From Paraburkholderia sp. ZP32-5 (lineage in GTDB: Bacteria; Pseudomonadota; Gammaproteobacteria; Burkholderiales; Burkholderiaceae), in NCBI RefSeq assembly GCF_021390495.1, contig NZ_JAJEJP010000002.1, positions 1,860,001 to 1,924,000 of the forward strand: a stretch of DNA of 64,000 nt, given 5' to 3'. Below the pieces are notes generated by a model. It searched no databases, was not told the DNA's origin, and saw only the letters and a list, made by a program, of their open reading frames with translations. A program made the translations under genes and the position numbers. Within the stretch, counting starts at the first letter, position 1, and each line of letters begins with the position of its first letter. Shown piece by piece: positions 16,070 through 25,322 of this stretch.

Positions 16070-17434
16070 TTATCGTGCTGCCTTGACCGGCAGCACCACC
16101 CACACTTCCAACCCGCCGCCCTCGCGCGGATGAAACTGCAGGCCGCCGCCATGCAGCCGCGCGATCCGCTCGACGATCGACAGTCCCAACCCCGTCCCGC
16201 CGCTGTGCGCGCGCGCATTGCGGCCGCGTTGGAACGGCGCCTTCAGCTTTTCCAGTTCTTCCGCCGACAAGCCCTTGCCGCGATCGCCGACCGCCACCGT
16301 GACCGCGTCGTGCGTCGCCCACGTACGCACCGCCAGACCGCTGCCGCCGTAGACGATCGCGTTCTGCATCAGGTTCATCAATAGCCGCATCATGCTGATC
16401 GGCCGGTACGGGACAGCCGGCAACGTGCCCAGCGACAGTTCGAACTCGTGCCCGAGGCCCGCGAAATCGCCGGCAAGCCGTTCGATCAGCGCGTTCAGAT
16501 CGCCCGCCTGCGCCTCCTCGCGCTCGCCGCTGCCCGCGTAATCCATGAACTGCTGCAGGATCGTCTCGATCTGGTCCAGATACGATTCAGCGGCCACCAC
16601 GAAGCTGCTGTCGCCGCCCTCGGGCATCGCCATGGCCATCGACAGACGCAGCTTCGTCAACGGCGTGCGGATGTCGTGCGAGATGCCGGCGAGCATCAGC
16701 GCGCGCGTCGCTTCGGCTTCCTGTAACGCCTGCGTCATCTGATTGAAAGCGCAGCCGACCGCGGCGATTTCGGCGGGGCCGTCGGTGGGCAACGGCGCGG
16801 GTGTTTCGCCGGCGCTGACGCGGCGCGCCGCCTGCGTCAGCTCGCGCAACGGCTCGTTCAGATGCAACTGGATCGCGTAGCCGGCCAGCGCCGCCAGCAC
16901 GCCGAGCCCGAGCGACAGAATGATCGCGGCTTCGAGTCCGTTGCCTTGCGCATCCCCGGGAATCGGCAACGCGATCCAGTACGGCACGGCCGGCGCGGCA
17001 CCGTTGCTTGCCGCCGGCGCATGCATGCGAATCCACAATCGCTGCGCGCCCTTCGTCTGCCACTGCGCGGGCATATCGGCGGGCAGATACTTGCGCAGGC
17101 TTTCGAGAAACACGCGGCGCTGATAGTTGCGATACGCACGCAACAGACTCGGCGACGGATCTTCGGTTGCTTCAGGCGGCAGTTGCACGCGCGCATCGAG
17201 GCGCGCGGTCAGCGCGGTGCGCGACGCGACAGGCGTCGCCGCGAGCAGATTATCGAGCGTGGTCACGTAGGTCGCGAACACGCCCGCCGCGCGCTCGACG
17301 CGCGGACGCTGCACGTAATGCAGCAGCACGACGATCGAGCAGATCTGGCTCAGCATCACGAGTACGATCAACAGCGCGATGTTGCGCGCGAGCAGCGTCC
17401 TCGGCAGCACTTTTCGCAGCACCCCGCGCGTCAT
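16070..17434 (-). CDS. Sensor histidine kinase, EnvZ type
   Basis: A 454-residue inner-membrane kinase that senses an envelope signal and phosphorylates the OmpR-type regulator encoded just upstream. It has TM1 at about 18-40, a periplasmic domain to about 165, TM2 at about 168-190, a HAMP segment (RRVSAGETPAPLPTDGPAEI), a dimerisation box with the phospho-accepting His253 (GISHDIRTPLTKLR), and an ATPase domain with an N box (LMNLMQNAIVYG) and the G boxes DRGKGLS and GGTGLGLSIV. The ATG at 17434 overlaps the regulator stop as ATGA. It is the last gene in a minus-strand run that begins with efflux genes, which implies the pump is under its control or shares its signal. Confidence 0.92.
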   Translation of the reverse strand: MTRGVLRKVLPRTLLARNIALLIVLVMLSQICSIVVLLHYVQRPRVERAAGVFATYVTTLDNLLAATPVASRTALTARLDARVQLPPEATEDPSPSLLRAYRNYQRRVFLESLRKYLPADMPAQWQTKGAQRLWIRMHAPAASNGAAPAVPYWIALPIPGDAQGNGLEAAIILSLGLGVLAALAGYAIQLHLNEPLRELTQAARRVSAGETPAPLPTDGPAEIAAVGCAFNQMTQALQEAEATRALMLAGISHDIRTPLTKLRLSMAMAMPEGGDSSFVVAAESYLDQIETILQQFMDYAGSGEREEAQAGDLNALIERLAGDFAGLGHEFELSLGTLPAVPYRPISMMRLLMNLMQNAIVYGGSGLAVRTWATHDAVTVAVGDRGKGLSAEELEKLKAPFQRGRNARAHSGGTGLGLSIVERIARLHGGGLQFHPREGGGLEVWVVLPVKAAR

Positions 17435-18144
17435 GATTCGACATCCGCGACGAGCATATAGCCGACGCCCCATACCGTCTTGATGAAACGCGGCTTCGAC
17501 GGATCGACCTCCACAATTTGCCGCAGCCGCAGCACCTGCACGTCGATGCTGCGATCGAGCGCGTCATGGTCGCGCCCGCGGGCGCGCGCGAGCAGGTTGT
17601 CGCGGCTCACCGCGCGATTCGGCGACGACGCGAGCGCGGTCAGCAGCAGCATCTGCGCCGAATGAATCTCCAGCGGCTCACCCGCGCGCGACAACTGCTG
17701 CTTGCCGACATCGAGCGTGAACTCGCCGAAGCGTACGCATTGCGAGGTCACGGTCGGATCGCCCGCGGCCATCTTCTGGCGCCGCAGCAACGCGTTGATG
17801 CGCGCGACCAGTTCGCGCGGCAGAAACGGTTTGGCGAGGTAGTCGTCGGCGCCGGTTTCGAGGCCGGTTACGCGATCGAGCGGATCGCCCTTCGCGGTCA
17901 GCATCAGGATCGGCAGCGTCTGCCCTTGCGCGCGCAACTTCGCGCAGATTTCGAGGCCGTCTTCCTCGCCGATCATCAGATCGAGAATCAGCAGGTCGAA
18001 CGGTTCGCGCTCCAGATAACGGTCCAGGCGCTTGCCGTCCTCGGCCGCGCGCACGTCGAAGCCGTGGCCGCGCAAAAAACGCAGCAGCATGTTGCGCAAC
18101 TCGACTTCGTCGTCGAGCACGATGATCCTGGCGGGGCGATCCAT
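17431..18144 (-). CDS. OmpR-family response regulator
   Basis: A 237-residue DNA-binding regulator. The receiver domain has the acidic pair D11/D12, the phospho-accepting Asp55 (LLILDLMIGEEDG) and the lysine in DDYLAKPF. The C-terminal winged helix ends with FIKTVWGVGYML, typical of the OmpR/PhoB group. It lies 15 bases after the RND pump gene on the same strand and overlaps the kinase gene. Such linkage suggests control of the pump operon, possibly by positive feedback from the promoter upstream of the outer-membrane factor. The target DNA sites are not evident. Confidence 0.93.
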   Translation of the reverse strand: MDRPARIIVLDDEVELRNMLLRFLRGHGFDVRAAEDGKRLDRYLEREPFDLLILDLMIGEEDGLEICAKLRAQGQTLPILMLTAKGDPLDRVTGLETGADDYLAKPFLPRELVARINALLRRQKMAAGDPTVTSQCVRFGEFTLDVGKQQLSRAGEPLEIHSAQMLLLTALASSPNRAVSRDNLLARARGRDHDALDRSIDVQVLRLRQIVEVDPSKPRFIKTVWGVGYMLVADVES

Positions 18145-18159
18145 GCGAAAGCTCCTCGT

Positions 18160-21100
18160 TTAGACATCGGACTGTGCTTTGCGCGCCGCGTGGCGCTCCG
18201 ACAGCCGCTGCAGCAGCACGTAGAACGACGGAATGAACATCACGGCGATGCAGGTCGAAGCGAGCATGCCGGAAAACACCGCGATACCGAGCGAGCGTCG
18301 CGCGCTCGCACTGGCGCCGGTCGCGATCACGAGCGGCACGACGCCGAGTATGAACGCAAACGACGTCATCATGATCGGCCGGAATCGCAGGCGCGCCGCT
18401 TCGACGGCCGCCTCGGCGATATCGACGCCCTGCGCGCGCAGATGCCGCGCGAATTCGACGATCAGGATCGCGTTTTTCGCCGACAGCGCGATCAGCAGCA
18501 CCAGACCAATCTGCGTGTACAGGTTGTTCGCGATGCCGAGCGCGGCGAGCGTGCCGGCCGTACCGAGCAACGCGAGCGGTACCGCCAGCACGACCGCGAC
18601 CGGCAGCAGCCAGCTTTCGTATTGCGCGGCGAGCACGCAGAACACCAGCAGCACGCCGACCGCGAAAATCCAGTACGCGGAATTGCCGACCAGTTTCTCC
18701 TGATACGACATCGCCGTCCATTCATAACCGACACCGGCCGGCAGAACGCGCGCGGCTTCCTGCTCGAACGCGGCGATCGCATCGCCGGTGCTGTAGCCGG
18801 CCGCCGGATTGCCGTTGATCGCGGCGGCCGGCGCAAGGTTGTACAGCGTCGCGACCGCGGGCCCGAGCGCCGGACGTGCGTCGATAAAGGTGCCGAGCTC
18901 AACCATATGCCCGGTGTTACTGCGAATCTGCAAGCGGCGGATATCGTCGGTCTGACGGCGAAACGCGCCGTCGGCCTGCACGAATACCGGGAACGTGTGG
19001 TTGAACGCGGTGAACTGGTTCACGTAGCTCGAACCCACGTAGTCCTGCAACAGATCGAATACGTTGCCCACCGGCACCTGCATCGATTCGGCCTTCGCGC
19101 GGTCGAGTGTCAGTTCGACGGTCGGCACCGCCGCGCGAAACGGGCTGAACACGCGCTGCAATTCCGGGCGTTTCGCGACGCTCGCGATCAACGCGTCGGT
19201 CGCATCCTGCAAACGCCGGTAGTTCAGCGAGCCGTCGGTCAGCATCACCTGCATCTGCACGCCGCCGCTGTTGCCGAGCCCCTGAATCGGCGGCGGCACG
19301 ATCACGACCGAGCGGATATCGGGCAGCTTCGCGAGTTCGCTATTCATGCGCAGATACAGCGAGCGCAGATCTTCGCTCTTGCCGCGTACGCTCCAGTCGT
19401 CGAGCGTCACGTAGATCAGCGCGGAGTTCGATAGCGACGCGTTGTTGTCGAGCGGCGAAATGCCGCCGATCGACACCACATGGCTCACGCCTGGAATCGC
19501 GCCGATGCGCTTTTCGATCTGCCGGCTCGCGTCGCGCGTGCGTTCGAGCGACGCCGAGTCAGCGAGCTGCGCGGCGATCAGCACGTAGCCCTGATCTTCG
19601 AGCGGAATAAAACTGGTCGGCACGCGCGTGAGCAAAAATGCCGAGCCGGCGCCGAGCAGCAACGCGATCACGAGTGCAAGCGAGGAGCGTTTGACGAACC
19701 AGGACACGATGCCCACATAGAAGTGTTCGACGCGCGCATACGCTTTGTCGAACCCGCGATAGATGATGTTCGGCCGCCCCGGCTTCGAATGCCGCAGCCA
19801 GCGCACGCTTTGCACCGGTTTCAGCGTGACCGCGTTGATCGCGCTGATGATCGTGGTTGCCACCACCACGAGCGCGAATTGCCGGTACATCTGCCCGGTC
19901 ACGCCACCGAGAAACGCCGATGGCAGAAACACCGAAATCAGTACGAGCGTGATACCGATGATCGGCCCGAGCAGTTCGTGCATCGCATCGATCGCGGCCT
20001 GCTTCGGCGTCTTGCCCTGCTCGATATGCTGCGTGATCCCTTCGACGACGACGATCGCATCGTCGACGACAATGCCGATCGCCAGCACGATCGCGAACAG
20101 CGTCAACAGGTTGATCGAGAAACCCATCATATAGATCGCGCCGAACGTGCCGACGATCGTCACCGGAATCGTCGTGGCCGGCACCAGCATCGCGCGCCAG
20201 TTCTGCAGAAACAGCAGGATCACGACGAGCACCAGCAGCGCTGCTTCGAACAGTGTCTTGTACACGTCCAGCACCGACTGCCGTACGAAGGTCGTCGTAT
20301 CGAACGGCAATTGATAGCTGATGCCCTTCGGCATGTTCTTCGCGAGACGCGCCATCGTCGCCTTCACCGCATTGCCGACCTGCAACGCGTTAGCTTCGGG
20401 TAACTGATAGATCGCGATGCCGGCCGCCGGCCTGCCGTCGAGATTGAAGAACTGCCCGTAGCTCGACGAACCGAGTTCGGCGTGGCCGACATCGCGAATC
20501 CGCACGAAGCGCCCGCCGTCCGCCGGATCGGCCTTGATGATGATGTTGTCGAATTCGTCGGCCGTCGATAGCGCGCCCTGCATCGTCACCGTCAGTTGAA
20601 ATGCCTCGCCGCCCGCGTTCGGTTCAGAGCCGAGCTGACCGGCGCTGACGTCGCGGCTCTGGCTCTGGATCGCCTGGATCACGTCGGCGGCGCTCAGATT
20701 GCGCTGGCTCAGCTTGCGTGGGTCGAGCCACACTCGCATGCTGTACTGGCCCGTGCCGAATACGGTCACGTCGCCGACGCCGGGCAGACGCGCGAGCGTA
20801 TCGCGCAGATTGATCACCGCGTAGTTGCTGAGGAACAGCGAGTCGTAACGCGGGTCCGGCGATTCGAGCGTATAGAGCTGCAGGATCGCGGTCGAGCGTT
20901 TGCGCACGGTCACGCCCTGTTGCTGCACCGCCTGCGGCAATTGCGCGGTGGCCGCCGCGACGCGGTTCTGCACGAGTACCTGCGCCTTGTCGACGTCGGT
21001 GCCGACCGCGAACGTGATGGTCAGCGTATAGGTGCCGTCGTTGGTGCTGGTCGACTGCATGTAGAGCGCGTTCTCGACACCGTTCACCTGGGTTTCGATC

Positions 21101-21291
21101 GGCAGCGCGACACGATTGATCAGCGTCGCCGCGCTCGCGCCGGGGAAGCGCGCCTGCACTTGTACGGTGGGCGGCGTGATCGGCGGATATTGCGCGATCG
21201 GCAGATTGATCAGCGCGACCGCGCCGAGCAGCATCACGATCAACGCGATCACATTGGCGAAAACCGGCCGCTCGACAAAGAAGCGGATCAT
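18160..21291 (-). CDS. RND multidrug efflux pump, inner-membrane subunit (AcrB/HAE1 type)
   Basis: A 1043-residue proton-driven transporter of the hydrophobe/amphiphile efflux family that forms a trimer in the inner membrane. It opens with MIRFFVERPVFANVIALIVMLLGAVALINLPIAQYP, written here as the standard HAE1 start. It carries the TM4 proton-relay motif GIVVDDAIVVVEGI near residue 405 and two large periplasmic loops. Length matches AcrB/MexB (about 1040-1050). Its ATG overlaps the adaptor stop (ATGA, 21288-21291), so stoichiometric synthesis is likely. The substrate range cannot be inferred. It is part of the operon outer-membrane factor, adaptor, pump, regulator, kinase. Confidence 0.94.
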   Translation of the reverse strand: MIRFFVERPVFANVIALIVMLLGAVALINLPIAQYPPITPPTVQVQARFPGASAATLINRVALPIETQVNGVENALYMQSTSTNDGTYTLTITFAVGTDVDKAQVLVQNRVAAATAQLPQAVQQQGVTVRKRSTAILQLYTLESPDPRYDSLFLSNYAVINLRDTLARLPGVGDVTVFGTGQYSMRVWLDPRKLSQRNLSAADVIQAIQSQSRDVSAGQLGSEPNAGGEAFQLTVTMQGALSTADEFDNIIIKADPADGGRFVRIRDVGHAELGSSSYGQFFNLDGRPAAGIAIYQLPEANALQVGNAVKATMARLAKNMPKGISYQLPFDTTTFVRQSVLDVYKTLFEAALLVLVVILLFLQNWRAMLVPATTIPVTIVGTFGAIYMMGFSINLLTLFAIVLAIGIVVDDAIVVVEGITQHIEQGKTPKQAAIDAMHELLGPIIGITLVLISVFLPSAFLGGVTGQMYRQFALVVVATTIISAINAVTLKPVQSVRWLRHSKPGRPNIIYRGFDKAYARVEHFYVGIVSWFVKRSSLALVIALLLGAGSAFLLTRVPTSFIPLEDQGYVLIAAQLADSASLERTRDASRQIEKRIGAIPGVSHVVSIGGISPLDNNASLSNSALIYVTLDDWSVRGKSEDLRSLYLRMNSELAKLPDIRSVVIVPPPIQGLGNSGGVQMQVMLTDGSLNYRRLQDATDALIASVAKRPELQRVFSPFRAAVPTVELTLDRAKAESMQVPVGNVFDLLQDYVGSSYVNQFTAFNHTFPVFVQADGAFRRQTDDIRRLQIRSNTGHMVELGTFIDARPALGPAVATLYNLAPAAAINGNPAAGYSTGDAIAAFEQEAARVLPAGVGYEWTAMSYQEKLVGNSAYWIFAVGVLLVFCVLAAQYESWLLPVAVVLAVPLALLGTAGTLAALGIANNLYTQIGLVLLIALSAKNAILIVEFARHLRAQGVDIAEAAVEAARLRFRPIMMTSFAFILGVVPLVIATGASASARRSLGIAVFSGMLASTCIAVMFIPSFYVLLQRLSERHAARKAQSDV

Positions 21292-22454
21292 GACTGGCCC
21301 TGCGCGGCGGCGCTCGGCTGCACCTTGACGCCCGGCGAAATCGCCAGCGCGCCGCCTGTCACCACCTGGTCGTTGGCGGCGAGTCCGGTCGGGATCGCGC
21401 GCAACGAACCGAACAGGCCCGCGGTCGCCACCGCGCGTTTCTCGACGACGTTCGATGCATTCACCACGAACACGAATGCGCCGGCCTGATCGTGCTGGAT
21501 CGCGTTATCGGGTACGAGCAGCGCAGGATGCGGCGCGCCGGCTGGAATCTGCACGACGACCGACATGCCCGGAATCAGATGCGCGTCCGGATTCGCGATA
21601 TCGGCGCGCAAACGCAGCGTGCCGCTGTCGGAATCGACACGTGTATCGACGAATTCGAGCGCGGCATCTTCACCGTCTCCTTGCATTGCACCGAACACGC
21701 TGACCCGCACGGTGCGCGGCGGCTGTGTGAACAGTCCAATACGATTCGCGTCGCGCTCGTTCAGCGTGAAATTCACATAGACGGGTTGAATGCGATCGAG
21801 CGTCGCGAGCTTCGACGAATCGGACGCGCCGACCAGATTGCCGACGTCGAACGCCCGCGCGCCGATGCGGCCCGCAAACGGCGCGCGCACGTCGGTGTAG
21901 TTCAGATTGATACGCGACATATCGCGCTTCGCGACCGCCTGATCGCGCGTGGTCTGTGCCTTTTGCAACGTCGATTCGGAGGTCGCATTATCGGTCGTCA
22001 GTTGCTTCTGGCGCGTCAGTTCCTGCTCGGCGTTATCGAGCGCGGCCTGGTCGTATAGCAATTGTGCGCGGTACGTATCGGGCTCGATACGAAACAGCAG
22101 TTGACCTTGCTTCACATAAGAACCATCCGTAAAGCCGATTTCCTTCAGCGTGCCCTGCACGCGTGCGACCAGCGTGACCGTTGCCGATGGCGCGACCGTG
22201 CCGTTCAAACTGATCTGATCGCGCACCTCGCGCGCGACCGGATGCATCACGCTGACCTGCGGCACTGTGTCTTGCGATGACAGCGTATTGCCGTTGCGGC
22301 ACGCGGCGAGCGTGATTGTAAATGCAATGCATAGCGTGATGGCGAGGCGCTGTGCCGTCGGCGCATTCGAGCGGCGGTTTTCCGTTCGTGCGGCTTCTAC
22401 GTTTTCGTCAGCGCTCGCCTGCAAGCGTCGAGGCGTGCCACCCTGGTTATCCAT
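21288..22454 (-). CDS. RND periplasmic adaptor protein (AcrA type)
   Basis: A membrane-fusion protein of 388 residues from ATG 22454, chosen because GGAG lies 8-12 bases before it. A start at 22484 would add 10 residues and lies only 5 bases from the end of the upstream gene. A hydrophobic segment ends in a lipobox-like LAAC, so it is probably a lipoprotein anchored in the inner membrane. The order is beta-barrel/lipoyl (VARVQGTLKEIGFTDGSYVKQGQLLFRIEP), coiled hairpin (about 120-180 with many Gln/Asp), lipoyl (INLNYTDVRAPFAGRIGARAFDVGNLV), then membrane-proximal domain. It joins the pump to the outer-membrane channel. Confidence 0.92.
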   Translation of the reverse strand: MDNQGGTPRRLQASADENVEAARTENRRSNAPTAQRLAITLCIAFTITLAACRNGNTLSSQDTVPQVSVMHPVAREVRDQISLNGTVAPSATVTLVARVQGTLKEIGFTDGSYVKQGQLLFRIEPDTYRAQLLYDQAALDNAEQELTRQKQLTTDNATSESTLQKAQTTRDQAVAKRDMSRINLNYTDVRAPFAGRIGARAFDVGNLVGASDSSKLATLDRIQPVYVNFTLNERDANRIGLFTQPPRTVRVSVFGAMQGDGEDAALEFVDTRVDSDSGTLRLRADIANPDAHLIPGMSVVVQIPAGAPHPALLVPDNAIQHDQAGAFVFVVNASNVVEKRAVATAGLFGSLRAIPTGLAANDQVVTGGALAISPGVKVQPSAAAQGQS

Positions 22455-22488
22455 GTTGTTGTTCTCCAAGCCTCGATTCGTCATCCGG

Positions 22489-24105
22489 CTATTGGCCGCT
22501 ACCAGGTTCGCTCGTTTGACCCATGCGGCCCGTGTTGTCCATGTTGTTCATGTCGCTCACGTTGGCGCGCGCGAGCCACGAATTCGCGGGCGGATTCAGC
22601 AGATTCCCCCAGTCGGTGCGCCGTGCCATCTGTTCGGCGATTTGAGCGCTAACGAGCGACTGCCCTTGCGCAACTTCCCAGCCGCCGCCGAGCGCGCGAT
22701 ACAGCGACACGGCGGCGAGCGCCGCCAGCCCCTGGTTCTGCGCGAGCGAATCGCCGTCGCGCAACACCGAACGTGACGCGTCGATTACCGTGTCGTAGGT
22801 CACATCACCGGAGCGATACTGCGCATTCGCGAGCTTCAACGCGCGCTGCGATGCATCGACCGCGCGCGACGACGCGGCCAGCGCATCGAGCGACGTGCGC
22901 AAGCCGGCGATGGCGTCCTCCACTTCCCTCTGCGCCTGCAGCACCGTGCTCTGATAATCGAACACCGCTTCCTGGAACGCCGCGTCCTGAATACGCACCG
23001 CGTTCTTCAACTGACTCCGGTCGAGGATCGGCAGCGTAACGCCCGCGGAAAAGAGCCCGATCGTCTTGCTGCCCCACTGCGACAGACCGATCCCGTGCTG
23101 CTCGCCCGACGACAAACCGAACAACCCGGTCAACGATAGCGACGGATACAGCTTCGCCTTCTGCACGCCGATCAGCGCCGATTGGGCGGCCGCGTTGAGC
23201 GCGGCCTGACGCACATCGGGGCGGCGGCGCAGCAGATCGGCGGGGATGCCGGCATCGATCTGCGTGGGCGGCACCGGAATCGCCGAACTGCCCTTCAGTT
23301 GCGCATCGATCGCGCTGACCGGATCGGCGAGCAGCACCGCGAGCGTGTCGCGATCCTGCGCGCGTGCTTTGACGAGCGGCGGAATCTGCGCCTCGGTTTC
23401 AGCCACCAATGTGGCCGCCTGTTCGACGTCGAGCTGGGTCGCGGCGCCGTGCCCGTAACGCGATTGCGTGAGCGCGAGGCTCTGCTGCACTGATTTCAGG
23501 TTCTGCTGCGCGACCCGGATGCGCTCTTCGAGCGCGCGCAGATCGATATACGCATTGGCGACATCGCCGAACAGCGACACGAGCGCGTTGTCGTACGCGG
23601 CTTCCGACACGCGCAGCTGCGCGCGATCCGATTCGATCTGCCGGCGGTATTTGCCCCAGAAATCGAGTTCCCAGCTCGCGCTCACATGCAGATGCTCGGC
23701 CCACAGGTGAGTCGGCGGAAGCGGCCCGACGCCGCTCGTGTTGATATGGTTCGCGGCGACCGTCACGCTGCCGGACTGCGGCAGCAGATCCTGCTCGCTG
23801 ATCGCGAGCTGCGCGCGCGCCTTGAAGATATGCAAACCAGCGATCTGCACCGACAGATTACGCTCGGCCGCACGCGCCTCCAGCGCCGTGAGCACCGGGT
23901 CGTTGAACGCGTTCCACCATGCCGCCTCGTTCGCGGGCGCGGCCTGCGCGGCGGCGGGCAGGCTCTCGTACCACTGCTCTTCGAGCGTCACGTCCGGCGT
24001 TTTGAAGTCCGGACCGACCGTCACGCATCCGCTGACGAGCGCGCTCACGGCGACGACGCACGACACGCTGGCAATGCGCAGACGGCGGGATGGGACTGGT
24101 TTCAT
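22489..24105 (-). CDS. Outer-membrane efflux lipoprotein (OprM/NodT family)
   Basis: A channel protein of 538 residues from ATG 24105. It has a lipoprotein signal peptide (MKPVPSRRLRIASVSCVVA then SALVSGC with the lipidated Cys), followed by VTVGPDFKTPDV, the usual N-terminus of the family. Two outer-membrane-factor repeats follow, each with long alpha-helical coiled regions (ELDFWGKYRRQIESDRAQL; RRRPDVRQAALNAAAQSALIGVQKAKLYPSLSL). The frame stays open 38 codons upstream through a tandem repeat, but that leader lacks features of a real N-terminus. It is the first pump gene of the operon, before the adaptor and the RND subunit. Its C-terminus has a Met/Asn/Asp-rich tail (SDMNNMDNTGRMGQTS), slightly unusual. 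Confidence 0.92.
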   Translation of the reverse strand: MKPVPSRRLRIASVSCVVAVSALVSGCVTVGPDFKTPDVTLEEQWYESLPAAAQAAPANEAAWWNAFNDPVLTALEARAAERNLSVQIAGLHIFKARAQLAISEQDLLPQSGSVTVAANHINTSGVGPLPPTHLWAEHLHVSASWELDFWGKYRRQIESDRAQLRVSEAAYDNALVSLFGDVANAYIDLRALEERIRVAQQNLKSVQQSLALTQSRYGHGAATQLDVEQAATLVAETEAQIPPLVKARAQDRDTLAVLLADPVSAIDAQLKGSSAIPVPPTQIDAGIPADLLRRRPDVRQAALNAAAQSALIGVQKAKLYPSLSLTGLFGLSSGEQHGIGLSQWGSKTIGLFSAGVTLPILDRSQLKNAVRIQDAAFQEAVFDYQSTVLQAQREVEDAIAGLRTSLDALAASSRAVDASQRALKLANAQYRSGDVTYDTVIDASRSVLRDGDSLAQNQGLAALAAVSLYRALGGGWEVAQGQSLVSAQIAEQMARRTDWGNLLNPPANSWLARANVSDMNNMDNTGRMGQTSEPGSGQ

Positions 24106-24146
24106 CGCATGGCTGGTTGGTTGGCGTCTGCGTATCGCCGGGCTTA

Positions 24147-24206
24147 GTGTGGAAACTCGTGTGGAAACTCGTGTGAAAACTCGTGTGCAGACTCGTGCGC
24201 AAACTT
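24147..24206. repeat. Five tandem 12-bp repeats upstream of the outer-membrane factor gene
   Basis: Units of GTGTGGAAACTC repeat five times in tandem (24147, 24159, 24171, 24183, 24195). The first two are identical and later units diverge by one to four bases. They lie 40-100 bases upstream of the efflux gene start, in its leader or promoter. In the extended reading frame they would encode TRVS-like repeats. The 12-bp period is close to one helical turn, so an iterated regulator site is possible. Confidence 0.7.
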
Positions 24207-24267
24207 GCGGAGAATGCATCGCGGCACGCGGCCACGCCCCCTACGATCCCGCCGATATCCGCGCCGC

Positions 24268-24558
24268 TCAGTGCGCTGCCCCGCGTTCCTGCATGAATGC
24301 TTCGATTTGCGGCAGCGTCACATAACCGACTTTCTGCGTGTCGATTTCATCGAAATGACGCGCGAGCATCGGCATGCCGGCCGCGGCCTGTTCACGCGTC
24401 AGCTTGCCGTCGTGCGTGGTGTTCGCGGTGGCGAAGCGCGTTTGCAACTGCTGCTCCATGCGCTCCATCCGCTGCGGACTCATGCCTTGCGGCGCGGCCT
24501 GAGCGAATGTGACGGTGGACGCGCAGCACAGCAGCACGGTAGCGAGCAACTTCTTCAT
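24268..24558 (-). CDS. Small secreted EF-hand protein
   Basis: A 96-residue protein with a cleavable signal peptide (MKKLLATVLLCCASTVTFAQA). Two EF-hand-like segments follow: a degenerate one, TANTTHDGKLTREQ, near residue 44-57, and a second, DEIDTQKVGYVTLPQI, near 70-85, each preceded by an amphipathic helix. Calcium ligands are only partly conserved. It is encoded 160 bases upstream of the outer-membrane factor on the same strand, so it may be co-transcribed with the pump operon. Function unknown. Periplasmic metal binding is an inference from the fold. Confidence 0.8.
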   Translation of the reverse strand: MKKLLATVLLCCASTVTFAQAAPQGMSPQRMERMEQQLQTRFATANTTHDGKLTREQAAAGMPMLARHFDEIDTQKVGYVTLPQIEAFMQERGAAH

Positions 24559-24971
24559 GACTGACTCCTTCGGTTGGGGTCATCGGCCGTCGCCTGCTTC
24601 GTGCCGCGATCCGTTTCGATGACAGGGCGAATTCTTGGTCAAGCGCCGCCGGACCGCAATTGAAGAATCATGTCGAGTTATGTCACGGCTTTGGGGAGCG
24701 CTTTGTATCGCTGTTGATGTTGCCGCCTATGTCGGGATCGATGCGATCAGCAGCATGTGCTTCAAACATGCGGATACACATCGCCGCCGTTCGCAATGCC
24801 GCGTCGTGACATCGAATGAAATGAGTTTCGCGTTTCGTTTTGCGGGGGCGCTGCGTATCTTTCGTCTGCGGCGCGGCCAGCGCCATCGACCCCGAACGCG
24901 CTACGAGCGCATTCAAGGATTCGCCGCGTCTTCGCTACGAACGCGCGGCTCAACGCATCAGGAGTTCATCA
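24559..24971. other. Intergenic region, no gene seen
   Basis: About 410 bases between the divergent EF-hand and proline/valine-rich secreted protein genes. Open frames here lack ribosome-binding sites and are arginine-rich composition artefacts. It should hold the promoters of both genes. No clear palindrome or conserved RNA motif was found. Confidence 0.5.
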
Positions 24972-25322
24972 GTGACTATTCGTCTCGTTTGCGCCTCGAC
25001 TTTTACTGCCCTCGGTCTTGCCTGTTCGTCCAGCGCTTTTGCGAGGGTCGTCGTGTATATGCCGGCCACTGTGGTCTACGCGCCGCCGCCACGGCCAGTG
25101 GTGCCGGCCTATTACCCGGTGCCGGTCAATCCGGTGTATGTGACAGAGCCGCCGCCGGTGGCGGTTCCGATTGCCGTGCCGGTCGCGGCGGCGACGATTT
25201 CCACTGCGCCATCCAAACCAGTTGCCAGCGCGACCGTCGTCGCGACGCCTGCGGCGAACTATGCGGTCGTGCCGGCGCCGGTCGTTAGCTACGCGCAGCC
25301 GGTGATGGTCGTGCCGCGTTGA
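24972..25322 (+). CDS. Proline/valine-rich secreted protein
   Basis: A 116-residue protein from GTG 24972, selected because AGGAG lies at 24959-24963 with ideal spacing. It begins with a signal peptide (VTIRLVCASTFTALGLACSS then AFA). The mature part is almost only Pro, Val, Ala and Tyr in repeated motifs such as PPPRPVVPAYYPVPV and APVVSYAQPVMVVPR. Similar low-complexity exported proteins are widespread in Burkholderia with no known function; a periplasmic or surface structural role is a guess. Confidence 0.7.
   Translation: MTIRLVCASTFTALGLACSSSAFARVVVYMPATVVYAPPPRPVVPAYYPVPVNPVYVTEPPPVAVPIAVPVAAATISTAPSKPVASATVVATPAANYAVVPAPVVSYAQPVMVVPR

Noticed and set aside
17518..19434. 638-codon open frame on the + strand opposite the RND pump and regulator genes
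   Set aside because: It is antisense to genes with clear family motifs, is rich in Arg/His/Glu/Gln typical of frame shadows in GC-rich DNA, and has no ribosome-binding site or domain.
24106..24219. Longer start for the outer-membrane factor including TRVS repeats
   Set aside because: The lipoprotein signal peptide begins at ATG 24105; an extra 38-residue repeat leader would block lipidation and secretion.
24635..25288. 217-codon + strand frame across the promoter and first part of the secreted protein gene
   Set aside because: Runs out of frame with a gene that has a strong AGGAG site and signal peptide; sequence is Arg/Gly-rich artefact.
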